Shown here piece by piece: positions 10,498-21,379 of a stretch of DNA of 64,000 nucleotides. The position numbers and the translations under genes are program-made. The stretch is from Asterella californica. Its lineage: Eukaryota > Streptophyta > Marchantiopsida > Marchantiales > Aytoniaceae. The stretch covers positions 19,753,001 through 19,817,000 of the forward strand of contig JAYKYS010000010.1 of NCBI GenBank assembly GCA_036924285.1, read 5' to 3'. The notes beneath the pieces were generated by a model. It saw only the letters and a program-made list of their open reading frames with translations, had not been told where the DNA came from and made no database searches. Position 1 is the first letter of the stretch, and each line of letters begins with the position of its first letter.

Positions 10498-11410
10498 TGT
10501 AAACCCTTCACGATCCCATCGACCAACTACCCCCCCGATCTCTCAACCACCACGATCGTCATCAATGAATCTGCAAATGTCAGGCCTGTCTCACTCAGGG
10601 GTCACCTCTGATGGCTTTGATGGAAGCACACCATGAATCTTGAAGGGAAAAATGCTAAGTTCACTCATTCATACACCCACAAACTTATCAACTAAAAATC
10701 TCCATAAACTCATCAACTAAAATCCTCCATTCTAACGACATCTCTCAAGTTCTCACATGCTAAAAATATCCCACACTCTCTATATTACTCAAGTTGTCAT
10801 TACGACGATGTGAAAACAAGGATGAGGAGCTCTTCTCTACTCCTCTATTTATACATTCTAGGTTTTTACTTTGGTACCCCCGGTAACTCAGCCGTAACTA
10901 CTTTTACCGGATTTTACTAAGATATTACTTAAAGGTAAAAGCATTAATCACATGGGCTTTTTACCTTTTCACATGGGCTTATTCCTTCAAAGTCAACAAC
11001 TTCTAGAAGGATTCTGGAATATTCTCAAGGAATCTCGAATTTCCACCCCCTCTCTACACTAGGACCCACTAAAAAAGAAACATGTGAAATCTCTTCTTGT
11101 TTTTAATGCCCACAAAGTCCACAACTTTAATCCAACCACTAATATCAAGTCAAAAAGGAGATAAGGGATACTTTCCACCTCCTTTCTATCTTTTAGACAA
11201 GATGACAAGATAGTAGTGCTCACTCTTTAGGAAATATTTGAATTCTGCTAAAAGTACAGCTAAGTTTAACCATAACTAACTTTTAGCTAGTCATGACTAA
11301 CTTGATACCTCTTTAAAGTACTTGGGCAGCAAATAAACATTCTCAACACTTAGTTATAACTAAATACCTTCTAATAGACAAACTTCCTATGTGTAACATA
11401 GGTCGTTACA
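10498..11410 (-). repeat. Gypsy element 1, 3' LTR
   Basis: 913 bp, TGTAAACCC...CGTTACA in plus reading. Matches 17990-18907 with scattered substitutions and small indels, including a 5-bp indel in the C-run near 10527. A minus-strand TATAAATAG lies at 10845-10853. Directly inside is a purine-rich minus-strand stretch (11411-11425, GGGGGTAAAA at the LTR border) that serves as polypurine tract. Confidence 0.92.
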
Positions 11411-11423
11411 TTTTACCCCCTGA

Positions 11424-13222
11424 CTAAATTTTCGCTCCGTCCTCGGAGTGAAGAGAGAACTTTCGTCGATGAAACAGCTTCAACTTGTCATGGTTGACCC
11501 GATCGAATCTCCTTCCTCCCAACTCCTGAAGGTCATATGTGAAGTTGCTCCACACCTTATCTACAACAAAAGGACCAAAATATCTCGGAAGAAACTTCTT
11601 CCTAGCCCTCTTGAATCTGATAGCATCATACAACATAACCCAATCTTCGACTTGAAAAGGTTTTACCTCCCTCTTGCCCAAACGTTTGTCGTAACTCTTC
11701 TTTTGATACGCCTGAGCTCGTTCCATCCGGATCATTGCTACCGCTCGGGTCTCTTCCAACTCCATGAGTTGCTCCCTTCTTGACTTGACCACGTCTTCTC
11801 TCCTCGACCTCTTCAACTTTCGTTGAATGGTTTGAAAAGTATCCAATTCGAATTGGATCGGCAACTTGGACTCCACTCCATAAACCAGTCGAAATGAAGA
11901 GTACCCAGTAGAAGTCTTTGTTGTCGTTCGGTACTCTCATAAGATGGCATGTAGCCTCTTATCCCAAGTATGTTTCGCAGTCTCAACACCAGCATCTTTG
12001 ACGAGCATCATACAAAGTGTAAGATTGATCTTCTCCGCAAGACCATTGGCATTTGGTTTGTATGAGGTCGTTACTCGTGCCTTGATAGAAAAGTGTTGTA
12101 GCATAGCAGTAGTCATGCTCCCTACAAACTCTCCTCCTCTATCCGAGACCAACTCTAACGAACATCCAAATCTTGTGATGATCCTCTCCCATAAGAATCT
12201 ACCGACTTCTGTTTCATTGATCTCTCTCAAAGGTCTAGCCTCTACCCACTTGGTACAATAGTCAATGACGACTACAATGTATCTATTGCCTCGAGGTGTC
12301 TTACTAAGAGGACCTACAAAGTCAATACCCCACTTCTCAAATGGTCCTAAATTGGAATTGATCTTAACGGAGGTGTTCTAGTAGACTTCAGAGCAAATGC
12401 TTGACATGCGTCGCAAGTTTTGCAATAGTCTAAACACTCCTTGAAAATCCCTCTCCAGTGATAACCCGCATCCAAAATCTTGAAAGCTGTTATCTTACCA
12501 GCAAAGTGACCTCCACAAACACTGCCATCGTGAAACTCGTGCATCAGCTTGAACGCCTCCTTCTGACCAACTGCTCTCCTTAGTAAGCCATATGCTCCTT
12601 GATGAAATAGAATTCCCTCCACCATGGTGTAAGGTTTGCATCTCTTGATCAACGCGTTACGTTCTCGGGTATGCATACCTTCTAGAAAAGAACCATCTGC
12701 AAGAAAACTCCAGATTTCCTTGTACTCGTCCGGTATCTCCTCAATGCTTGTGATGGTCATCAGATGCTCGTCTGGAAATGAATCATCAAACGGTTCTTCT
12801 CCCTCATCATCATAAGCCCTCGACAAAAGATCAGCATTCGCATGCTTTTTCCCTGGTCTATCTTCGATCACGTAATCGTATTCTGGTAGAAGGATCTTCC
12901 AACGGGCAATACGACCTTCGGCATTAGGCTTATTAAAGATATACTTTAAAGCCTTGTGATCTGTGACTATGGAAAAATTCTCTCCTAGCAAGTAATATCA
13001 GAATTTCTTCAATCCAAAGATCACCGCTAATCCTTCTCGTTCAGTCACGGAGTAATTCTTCTCCGCTGGCACCATCTGCCTACTAGCATAAGCTATAGGA
13101 TGATCATGCCCAACTTCATCTAACTGACTTAATGTACACCTGATAGCTACATTGGATGCATCCGTATACAAAATAAATGCTTTACTCCACTCAAGTTTAG
13201 CAAGTATAGGAGCTGTCACCAA
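11424..13222 (-). pseudogene. pol: pol, RNase H and integrase part (gypsy element 1)
   Basis: From 13222 downward: the RNase H start FILYTDASN, its SVTEREGLAVIFGLKKF block and TDHKALKYIF; then ADLLSRAYDDEGEEP; then the integrase zinc domain (HDGS, GHFAGK, CKTCDACQAF, about 12500-12400). The catalytic core follows, with LVSDRGGEFVGS and the glutamate in NGLAEKIN (11937-12230). The C-terminal module ends the gene with KFLPRYFGPFVVDKVW and DRVNHDKLK. Breaks: TGA at about 12992, a frameshift between 12347 and 12230, and TGA at 11937. There is no chromodomain. The gene is inactive. Confidence 0.88.
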
Positions 13223-13384
13223 TGCCTTTTTCAGCTCCTCAAATGCTTCCTTTGCCTTCTGGCACTATCAAGTCAAACTCAACTCCCTTCTTCATGTACA
13301 TAGTCAAAGCTATTGCTTTGTTTGAGAAGGAAAAGACAAACCTACGATAATATCCAACCATCCCAAGAAACTGTCTCAACTTTG

Positions 13385-14486
13385 TCAAGTTGATTGGAAA
13401 GTAGTCAACTGCTGGTACTCCTGTGCTATCTTGATCTGGTTGTATCCACTATAACCATCACCAAAGCTGTACCACTCATGACCAGCAACTTCCTCCAAAA
13501 TCTCATCTATAAATGGTAGAGGATAATAATCCTTCTTGGTAACTGCATTCAGCTTCTTATAGTCTATGCACACTCGCAGCTTACCATTCTTCTTCTTGAC
13601 AATCACAATGGGTGAAACCCATTCTGAGTTCTCCACCTCGTAGATGAAACTCGCCTCCCTCAACTTGTCTATCTCCTCCTTGACCATCATCGCTGTTGTA
13701 GGATTGACCTTTCTCTGCTTCTGCGAACTGGTCTTGCGTTCTCCTCCAATTCGATTCGATGAGTCTCGAGAGTCACCTCCTTCAAATCCTTGTAGCTGAA
13801 AGCAAACACATGGATATATTTTCGAAATATATCTAGGAATCTACTTTTCTCCTCTTGAGTGACATTGATACCAAACTTCAGGGTAGAGAGTCTTCTCACA
13901 GTCTTTGCCTCACTCAACTCTTCTTTGTCAAGATCTTTCTCCACTGCTGGTCGAGGCAACAAGTCAATAGCACTAAGCTGATGTAATGATTCATCTCGAT
14001 CAAATCCTTCGTCCTCAGACGAGGATTCTTGATCGTAAGAATCTCCAGTATCTACTTCTGAGACACTCAGATCGTCTTCCGTATCAAATTCCCAGTAGTC
14101 ACTAGTGGGTCTATAAGAGTCAGAAGTCACAACTCCAACACCCGAGAGAGGAACTATCACTCTATGATCTCTAGGCCCAATCCGTAAGTATCCCTTGTGC
14201 CACCTATCAGTGGTGCGCACAGCTCTCAACCAAGGGTTCCTAGGAGCAAATCATAACTAGAGTCCTTTAACACTTGAAAGGACATCAATGTTTGAACTCC
14301 CATCACAAACACGACCACCTTCTCTAACACACCAAGAGGTCTTACCCGTTGCTTGTTAGCCATCCCCACGACAATGCTAGCCGGACGAGTTGGTTTCATC
14401 CCCAACTTCTTCATCAACCTCTCCGATATGGCATTTACAGCCGACCCTTCGTCCACCAATACGTCAGAGACATAGTGACCATTCAA
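13385..14486 (-). pseudogene. pol: pol, protease and truncated reverse transcriptase (gypsy element 1)
   Basis: Protease (about 14486-14230): VLVDEGSAVNAISERLMKKLG has DEG where DSG or DTG is expected. Next comes the linker LRAVRTTDRWHKGYLRIG, an acidic region, and LETHRIELEENARPVRR. The reverse transcriptase fingers and palm follow with SEWVSPIVIVKKKNGKLRVCIDYKKLN, YPLPFIDEIL and YSGYNQIKIA (13690-13400). It then stops. The next recognisable residues are LRQFLGMVGYYRRF (about 13370), which normally lie about 100 residues further on. The YxDD catalytic motif is therefore deleted. Frameshifts occur near 14230 and 13690. Confidence 0.88.
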
Positions 14487-14492
14487 CCAGAC

Positions 14493-15965
14493 TTAAATAT
14501 TTGAAGCCCTAGTGCATACCTCTGAAGCATGCACATCCACCACACCAACTCCCACTGACTTTGATGTCTTGCTCTTGGGTTTCTTCTTCTTGCTTCTCTT
14601 AGAACTCAATCCTCCTCTGAGTTCCCTTCGTAAGCTGGGATTAAGTGCGATCAGTTGTCCAACAGTGATGTTGGCTTTCTGAGCACCCACATCTTCAACC
14701 ACATCATATCCCGCTTGGGAAGATGAAATGGTGAAATCCGCCATCCCCAGCTTCCTTCTTGGCTCCCTTGGTATACTCGAAACAGTACTCGAACGAGTAC
14801 TTCTACTTGCTGACTCCTCTATGAAAACCGGTTCATCAGAAAATCGAGTTCTTTTCCTTTCTTGAGCTAAAAGCTCCACCGGTGCATGAGAAGAGTTTGA
14901 ACTCTCTCCTTTCTCGTAGATGGGATCTCGCACGACATCGATAGTAGCCACCCTCTTGTCTCGTCCTTGTGATGGATTTCCTCCACCCACATTCATTCTG
15001 ACAGCTTCGGCACCTCTTGCTCCATTGTTAGGACAATTTCGCTGGAAATGAGAACCTCCACACGTCCAACAAGTGATTCCTCCAAAGTTCCCTTGGTTGC
15101 CTCCAAAGTTACCTTGATTTCCTCGATTGGGATTGTTGTCGTAACCTCTTTGACCTCCTCCTCCACTTTTGTTCCTCCATTCTCGTAACTGCACCACGTT
15201 TATCTTGAGATCCGCAAGAGTATCGGTGATGCTCTTCAGCTCGGCATGAAAATCAGAGGTGGCAGTAGACATCGTTGTTGGGACAAACAGTCTTGGCACC
15301 ACCGTTGGAGTAGGAGCTGACGTTGAAGCAATCACCAATTGTGATGGTGCAAGTGTGATCGTTGTGACTACACTAAGAGTCGGAGTTGACACCAGAGCAG
15401 CATGATGAGGTTGGATGATATCTCCTTCATCCAAACTCTCTTCCATATTTGTCGCAATCTTGATGGCCTCCGCTTTGGTTGCTGGCTTCTCGTACCTCAC
15501 TTGGGTTTGAATTGAAGGCTTCAACCCTCCCATCAAGTTCTTGGTCAACACTGCTCCAATCCCCGCCATCGTTAACTCTACATTGTCTCCACTCTTCCGT
15601 AGGACCGTCCGAAATCGTTGCTCCAACTTATCCATCCTTTCGGCATATTGCCGAACTTTCTCGTCGTCCCGTTGCTTCAAATGAGTAAGCTCCATCATGA
15701 GCTTCTCATAACTCTCTTCTGGAAGAAATTCTTCGATGAGTGCATTACTCAACGTCTCCCATGTGTCCTCAACTGCACCAGGTGTCTGGCTCTTCACTCG
15801 GTCTTCATACCACGTAAGAGCAAAATCTTCTAAAAACTCTAGCAGTAACAACACCCATTCTTCCTTCCTTCTCACGTTGTTTCCGATGCAACCCCTTTTG
15901 AAGTCTCGTACAAATGGTTCTACATCTTCATTGTCCTTCTCATGAAACACTGGTAACTTCCCCAT
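14493..15965 (-). CDS. gag: gag polyprotein (gypsy element 1)
   Basis: An open frame of 490 codons from ATG at 15965 (MGKLPVFHEKDNEDVEPFVRDF). The retrotransposon gag core is visible as VLLLLEFLEDFALTWYEDR, EEFLPEESYEKLMMELTHLKQ and YAERMDKLEQRFRTVL (residues about 40-130). It is followed by a Ser/Thr/Pro-rich linker, a glycine/asparagine segment (residues about 270-300) and one zinc knuckle, CWTCGGSHFQRNC, with X3 rather than X4 before His. The tail ends in Lys-rich SKRSKKKKPKSKTSK. The protein would form the particle and bind RNA. The protease frame follows after a 6-bp gap. It is the only long undamaged gene of this element. Confidence 0.9.
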   Translation of the reverse strand: MGKLPVFHEKDNEDVEPFVRDFKRGCIGNNVRRKEEWVLLLLEFLEDFALTWYEDRVKSQTPGAVEDTWETLSNALIEEFLPEESYEKLMMELTHLKQRDDEKVRQYAERMDKLEQRFRTVLRKSGDNVELTMAGIGAVLTKNLMGGLKPSIQTQVRYEKPATKAEAIKIATNMEESLDEGDIIQPHHAALVSTPTLSVVTTITLAPSQLVIASTSAPTPTVVPRLFVPTTMSTATSDFHAELKSITDTLADLKINVVQLREWRNKSGGGGQRGYDNNPNRGNQGNFGGNQGNFGGITCWTCGGSHFQRNCPNNGARGAEAVRMNVGGGNPSQGRDKRVATIDVVRDPIYEKGESSNSSHAPVELLAQERKRTRFSDEPVFIEESASRSTRSSTVSSIPREPRRKLGMADFTISSSQAGYDVVEDVGAQKANITVGQLIALNPSLRRELRGGLSSKRSKKKKPKSKTSKSVGVGVVDVHASEVCTRASNI

Positions 15966-16178
15966 CTTGTAACTATTCTTTCTACCCTTCTAATTTTTAT
16001 GCAATAACTACTCGCTAAAAGAGTACGAACATCACCAATTCCATTCGCGAATAATCTACCATAGGTAAAATGAAAGGAAATGGTTGTAACAACACCTCTT
16101 GTGCCATCTCTTCTCCCAAGGTAATCATGAGCCTGAGTCGCATCACCGTTTTCTCCACCATCCGAATGACGATCTTCA

Positions 16179-16655
16179 TCACAACTCAGCCGAGTCCTCT
16201 TTTGAAGTCGACAACTTCTCCGTCTCAGCTCTTTGAGTCTCGTCCAACTTCTCGACTACTGACGTAAGTAGGGCGGCCACATCAACGCACTTGTGTCCTC
16301 TTGATAGATCACCCACTCCACAACTTGGACAAGGATCTTCTCCTAGAAGATGAATTGGTGCTGGTGACGATGGACCCACTCGAAGACTTAAATCAGTAAA
16401 CTCCCGCTTCCCTTTAGCTCTCTCGGTTCTGATTCTAGTTGGACAATTCACTACTTTATGTCCCAACCCTCTACAGAAATAACACCACAAGTCGGTTTCT
16501 ACTCTTCTCCTCGGAGACTCTACTTGAGGTTTTGTACTAGGGTTCTCAAACTCAACGATAATCTCTTTCGAGCTCTCTCCGACGCTTACTATGACATCTA
16601 AACCTTGAGGAAGGTTTCTAAGTCTAACTTTCCAATCTTTTGAGCTTCCACTCAT
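16179..16655 (-). CDS. Upstream zinc-knuckle ORF (gypsy element 1)
   Basis: An open frame of 158 codons from ATG at 16655 (MSGSSKDWKVRLRN). It has a zinc knuckle CYFCRGLGHKVVNC (C-X2-C-X4-H-X4-C) near residue 65 and, further on, a second Cys/His cluster CPSCGVGDLSRGHKC near residue 120, then a short helical acidic tail. The same ORF, with CGEEGHKVSKC and CPRCGVDGIPVEHEC, lies in the same place upstream of gag in element 2 (56516-56980). That conservation argues for a real protein. It lies on the sense strand about 210 bp before the gag ATG. It may be a nucleocapsid-like accessory protein; the role is unknown. Confidence 0.7.
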   Translation of the reverse strand: MSGSSKDWKVRLRNLPQGLDVIVSVGESSKEIIVEFENPSTKPQVESPRRRVETDLWCYFCRGLGHKVVNCPTRIRTERAKGKREFTDLSLRVGPSSPAPIHLLGEDPCPSCGVGDLSRGHKCVDVAALLTSVVEKLDETQRAETEKLSTSKEDSAEL

Positions 16656-16793
16656 GTTGCACCTTCTCAACCATTAAATGGACAAAATATCTTTGAAGAA
16701 AATAACTCTACATCACTTTCTTAACTCTTTCGAGCTTTATACTGAAAATCGTGTATTATACATGCTATAAACGAATTAAAATCCAATCTAAAA

Positions 16794-17111
16794 TTAAGAG
16801 TCCATGATAATATCCTCATGACCATCGTCTGTACTGATCCTAGCAGACATCTTAAAGTCACTTTTGTAAGGATCACACTCTACTTCGCCAGGAGCGTTCG
16901 TGGCCTCCACAGTGAATGATACTTTGAACTCCACTTTCTTCACATCTGCGCCGATGCTCGCAGAAGCTTCTTTATATAAAGCAAAAATGGCACCCCAACT
17001 GCAATAGATGTTTGATCGCAATGCCTCTATACTTAACGTTGGCCTTTCCGTCTCCGTTCTAACTCCCAAACGTCTCTTCTTCAACCTTGGCACTCGAACT
17101 GGATTCCCCAT
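16794..17111 (-). CDS. Small upstream ORF of unknown function (gypsy element 1)
   Basis: 105 codons from ATG at 17111 (MGNPVRVPRLKKRRLGVRTE), ending at 16794. A basic N-terminus is followed by LSIEALRSNIYCSWGAIFALYKEASASIG, then an alternating segment FKVSFTVEA and an acidic end. No known domain. It is the first ORF behind the 5' leader on the sense strand. I see no clear counterpart in element 2. It could be chance, or a leader-encoded accessory peptide. Confidence 0.4.
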   Translation of the reverse strand: MGNPVRVPRLKKRRLGVRTETERPTLSIEALRSNIYCSWGAIFALYKEASASIGADVKKVEFKVSFTVEATNAPGEVECDPYKSDFKMSARISTDDGHEDIIMDS

Positions 17112-17331
17112 GACGTATCGTCAAGACCTCCTTGTATGTCGAACCGTATATCTCTTAACCGGTAAGAGATCTCTCCAAGATTTTTGTGATCTCCAGTAGC
17201 TCAACCTCCAAGCTACTAACTAATGAAGTTTCAATAGGAAATTCCTTAATCAAAAGAGATGGTGCTGACTGTACAAATTTTCAGAGAACTGAAATTTGTA
17301 TATTTTCACTTCTCTCATGACTTTCAACCCC

Positions 17332-17711
17332 CTCAACTTTGAAATTTCATGGCTCTCTCTCTATACCACCTTTTCTCTTGATTTCTGTTGTCCTAGATAG
17401 ATTATCAGCCAATCTAAAACACTGGAAAGTTTCTCAGGAAAGTAAAATTCACAGAAAATCTGACAATGACTGTAAACTTTTTCCAGAGAACAAAATTCCT
17501 CAACTCTCACGAATAGACCCTCTCAACTTTGAAAATTCATTGCTCCGTCTCTAGACCACCTTTTCCTATGATTTCTTTTGTCCTAGACAGCTTATCAGCC
17601 ACTCTAAAACACTGGAAAGTTTCTCAGGAAAATAAAATTCACAGAAAAGTTGACAGCGACTGTACAAATCTTCCAGAGAGCAGAATTTCTAAACTCACAA
17701 ATTTCTCTCCT
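17332..17711. repeat. About 190-bp tandem duplication in the 5' leader of gypsy element 1
   Basis: Two adjacent copies begin with CTCAACTTTGAAA at 17332 and 17522. They share TTATCAGCCA, CTAAAACACTGGAAAGTTTC and AAAATTCACAGAAAA. A weaker third piece precedes them at about 17262-17331. The repeat lies between the primer-binding site and the first ORF. Confidence 0.8.
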
Positions 17712-17966
17712 CTAATAACTTTTCTCTCCTCCTTTCTCTACAACTCTTGTTGCACCCTCTCCTCAAACCCTTTCTAAGTGAACAAGATGTAAAGAATGAC
17801 TTCGAACGCGTCATATATCACTACGGGATACACGAAAGGTTCTAATGTTACTAACATCGCGTTAGCTCTCTCTCCTCCCAACGTTCTCTCCATGTGTTCT
17901 CTCATAATCTCTTTTTGTCTAATATAGAATTGAACTCTAAACATTTTCAATGATCCTTTCAAGTGA

Positions 17967-17985
17967 GGTCCCGACAACGGAACCA
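17967..17985 (-). promoter_or_regulatory. Primer-binding site, gypsy element 1
   Basis: Minus-strand TGGTTCCGTTGTCGGGACC begins four bases inside the 5' LTR (LTR border 17990). It is identical in element 2 (57553-57571). It looks like a divergent relative of TGGCGCCGTTGCCGGGG, the tRNA-Asp-type site of Tat elements; the primer tRNA is not certain. Confidence 0.75.
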
Positions 17986-17989
17986 AAAA

Positions 17990-18907
17990 TGTAAACCCTT
18001 CACGATCCCATCGACCAACTACCCCACCCCCCCGATCTCTCAACCACCACGATCGTCATCGATGAATCTATAAATGTCGGACCTGTCTCTCACTCAGGGG
18101 TCACCTCTGATGGCTTTGATGGAAGCACACCATGAATCTTGAAGGGAAAAATGCTAAGTTCACTCATTCATACACCCACAAACTTATCAACTAAAAATCT
18201 CCATAAACTCATCAACTAAAATCCTCCATTCTAACAACGTCTCTCAAGTTCTCACATGCTAAAACTATCCCATACTCTCTATATTACTCAAGTTGTCATT
18301 ACGACGATGTGAAAACAAGGATGATGAGCTCTTCTCTACTCCTCTATTTATACATTATAGGTTTTACTTTGGTACACTCGGTAACTCAGCCGTAACTACT
18401 TTTACCGGGTTTTACTAAGATATTACTTAAGGTAAAAGCATTAATCACATGGGCTTTTTACCTTTTCACATGGGCTTATTCCTTCAAAGTCAACAACTTC
18501 TAGAAGGATTCTGGAATATTCTTAAGTAATCTCGAATTTCCACCCCCCTCTACACTAGGACCCACTAAAAAGGAAACATGTGGAATCTCTTCTTGTTTTT
18601 AATGCCCACAAAGTCCACAACTTTAATCCAACCACTAATATCAAGTCAAAAAGGAGATAAGGGATACTTTCCATCTCCTTTCTACCTTTTAGACAAGATG
18701 ACAAGATAGTAGTGCTCACTCTTTAGGAAATATTTGAATTCTGTCAAAAGTACAACTAAGTTTAACCATAGCTAACTTTTAGCTAGTCATGACTAACTTG
18801 ATACTTCTTTAAAGTACTTGGGCAGCAAATAAACATTCTCAACACTTAGTTATAACTAAATACCTTACTAATAGACAAACTTCCTATGTGTAACATAGGT
18901 CGTTACA
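17990..18907 (-). repeat. Gypsy element 1, 5' LTR
   Basis: 918 bp with the same TGTAAACCC...GTTACA ends as the 3' LTR. It is followed by the second copy of the GTAC duplication at 18908-18911. Confidence 0.92.
18344..18352 (-). promoter_or_regulatory. TATA box in the 5' LTR of gypsy element 1
   Basis: Minus-strand TATAAATAG followed by GAGGAGTAGAGAAGAG. The same motif is at the equivalent place in the 3' LTR. It is the only good TATA motif I see in this LTR. Confidence 0.6.
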
Positions 18908-18911
18908 GTAC
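18908..18911. repeat. Target-site duplication, right (GTAC)
   Basis: Second copy of the 4-bp duplication that brackets gypsy element 1. Confidence 0.85.
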
Positions 18912-19520
18912 AAGTAACACAAGAAAGGTGTCAAGTGTCCTCCCGCCGGGGTACCCAAGTACGCTAGCTCCGCCTGTACATAGTTGTGGACGTATGCGCC
19001 CAATTTGACATTCTCTCCAGCATACACGGCTTCCAGGAACTCCACGTCATGATCTCCAAGGTACCTCGTCTTCTGCGTTTTCCCCTTGGGAAAGAGATGC
19101 AGAAACAGCTTCGTCAGAAGTCGCTTCTTCGACTCCCCGTAAGATTCGATCTTCCACCCATTCTTACCCTGCCTGTCTTCCACGAAAAGACAAGTGGTGC
19201 TCCCAGGCACATGCCACTCACTCACGATCCTGGGCAAGATCTTCTTCTCGAGCCAATACCCTCGGTCCTCGGATTTTGACCTGTGGAAAGTCCTGCGCCA
19301 CCAATCTTCAGTCCAAGAAGATGATCTTCCTCGAGCTACTCCTGCCTTCGCATGTACACGGTTGCGAGGTGGTAACGCTGCCCACACCTCCTCTAGAAGT
19401 CCCTGGTCTGCGAGGTTCTAATCCCATAGGAAGAAATCGAGACCCAACTCCTTGAGGAAGGACGTGGCCTCGGTCAACTCTGCTGCTGGTAACACCAACC
19501 CTCGAATTGCATCGTCATAC
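18912..19520 (-). pseudogene. LTR-encoded protein, left LTR, N-terminal domain
   Basis: N-terminal domain with EDWWRRTFHRSKSEDRGYW, KKILPRIVSEWHVPGSTTC and DVEFLEAVYAGENV, ending in CYLY at the junction with element 1. The start region is damaged: the bases equal to the ATG at 29819 are changed and frame-shifted near 19500, and a stop replaces Trp in the WDWNLADQ block (about 19420). It continued originally into 8809-10497. Confidence 0.65.
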
Positions 19521-21257
19521 AGGAAGATCTGTTGCACTTAGCCACAAGCACCTACTATGAGCTGAAGGCTCAGTCCTTCCCAAGTGCTCACAGTCTAGCT
19601 TCTACTTCTCAGAAGACAAAACTAGTCTTCCAGAAGACAGCTACTCCGTCTTCCGGGATTCTAACAGTACTTCCTAGATAGCTCTCGTCTTCCGAGCTAT
19701 ATCTAAACAATCATATCTAAGCAAGGCCTCGCATGGATTACCAAGAAGACAACCCACCTTGCATTACATCCTACTTCCTATCAGAATATGCAAGATTCGT
19801 GAAACATGAAGTGCATAACAGGTTCGGAAGATGGTTGCGGGCTCCTGCAGTGACAGTGGTCTCTGGGAAGACACCCGGGACAATTTTCGATTCAATGTCT
19901 TTCTCGGAAGACCTTCCGAAGTCAGGCTTCCTTTCACTGGTCTCACATGTCTTCGTCTTCCTACGTGCAATCTATCCTCACAACAGACTCAAGACAATTG
20001 CACTCTGTTCTTCTGACTTCTCACCTCTCATACACACTCAGAAAAAACTTGCTGCTCGGTGGGAAGACATGACCCTCGACCATTCTCTCCAGATTCTGCC
20101 AGCAAGTCTTCTCACGACTCTCTCCTAAGTTTGGGAAGAAGAAAGAATGGCTGCTATGGGTCGGACAGAAGAGACCTGAAATGGATCCTCACGTCTTCTC
20201 GCTCATTGTGCCAGCCTTTCAGTCTTCTAGTCTCTCGAGGAAGATTTGGAGTTGAGAAGCTTGGAAGACCGGGAGGCACAGGCCTAGTTCCCGACTTCCA
20301 ACTTCTCGAAATAACAAAAGAACTCACCACACCACTCAGGATTCGTACCAAGCCTCTCTTAACACAAAAGCAACACAAATCCACTCTTGATACGAATTGG
20401 TTATAGTCGACTTCCGAAGACAGTCTTCCGAAGACAGTCAAGTTTCAGAAGCGTCTTCCGAAGATGTTCCAATCTTCCGAAGCGTCTTTTGTTCAAGGTT
20501 TCGGGGGTAGAGGGATAGTAGGATAGGGAAATTGATAGCTGGGATCGTCAATTTGAGGACGATGGATAGGGAAGCTCGAATTGAACTCAGGAAGAAGTAG
20601 GAAGATGCCTGACAGAAATTGGACAGCGCAATGTCACAATAAGAAAAATGGGGATGGGGGGTAATCGATCAAGCTGTCTGCAAACAACAGAGGAAGCGCG
20701 GGGGATACCAAGCAAAGACGAGAAGCAGTGGGAGGGGAAAAGAACATGGGAAGAACCTCTACAATCTTCTGTCTGCTTCCCGAGTTGTTTTTGACCTTCC
20801 GTGCGCTTCTGGCTCTGGTCCCAGCTCCAATGCGACCCCACTGAGCTGCTTCCGTCGTCAACTCCTCAATCGATTAAGTCGTCCACCTCCGATTCCACTC
20901 AGCTGCTTCCAATGTCAGCTTCCGAGAGTTTCACAGGAAACGTTTTTCAATCAGTACGCTTCTTGCGCTTCAGCAATTCGACCTCGCCTTGCTTCTAGCT
21001 TCTAATCGATCCTATCCTCACTCAATTCCACCTCGCTGCCTCCTCACTCGAAGCTCACCCTCTGAAATCGATCTTCTCAAGAAGCGTGCTTGCTACGGGA
21101 AGTTGGAATGCGCTAATGCGCTTCCTGGGCATCTTCTCTGCAGATTAAGGATTTCGACCCTAGGTGACTTACCCGACTTACCTACCACCTTGGTGTTACC
21201 TAGTAGGTACACCTACTCCTTTACCTGGAAATTCATGGTTAGACCTTCGCGGTCACT

Positions 21258-21379
21258 GTCTTCTGGAAGATGGGTGTCTTCCACCGTCTTCCTGTCTTCC
21301 GCCGTCTTCCCGTCTTCCGAAGACGCAACTGAGAAGACGCTTCCCGGAAGATGATCATCTTCCGTCTTCCGAAGAAGTC
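21258..21379. repeat. GTCTTC/GAAGAC cluster in the left giant LTR
   Basis: Same cluster as 6386-6480 and 31589-31700, with runs of GTCTTCC and the inverted pairs GTCTTCCGAAGACG and CTTCCGAAGAAG. It lies 145-265 bp from the LTR start in element orientation. Confidence 0.75.

Larger units (their letters stand above)
10498..18907 (-). mobile_element. Gypsy element 1, nested in the giant LTR
   Basis: An 8.4-kb Ty3/gypsy element on the minus strand with LTRs at 17990-18907 (5') and 10498-11410 (3'), about 97% identical by eye. It has a primer-binding site at 17967-17985 and a polypurine tract beside 11411. The gene order on the minus strand is two small upstream ORFs, gag, protease, reverse transcriptase, RNase H, integrase, so it is Ty3-type (integrase last). 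gag is open but pol has frameshifts, stops and a deletion that removes the catalytic half of the reverse transcriptase. It is closely related to gypsy element 2 (35040-58375): same gene order, same primer-binding site and same target GTAC. Confidence 0.92.

Noticed and set aside
11424..11876. Chromodomain at the integrase end of element 1
   Set aside because: The tail ends soon after DRVNHDKLK and lacks the aromatic cage motifs of a chromodomain.
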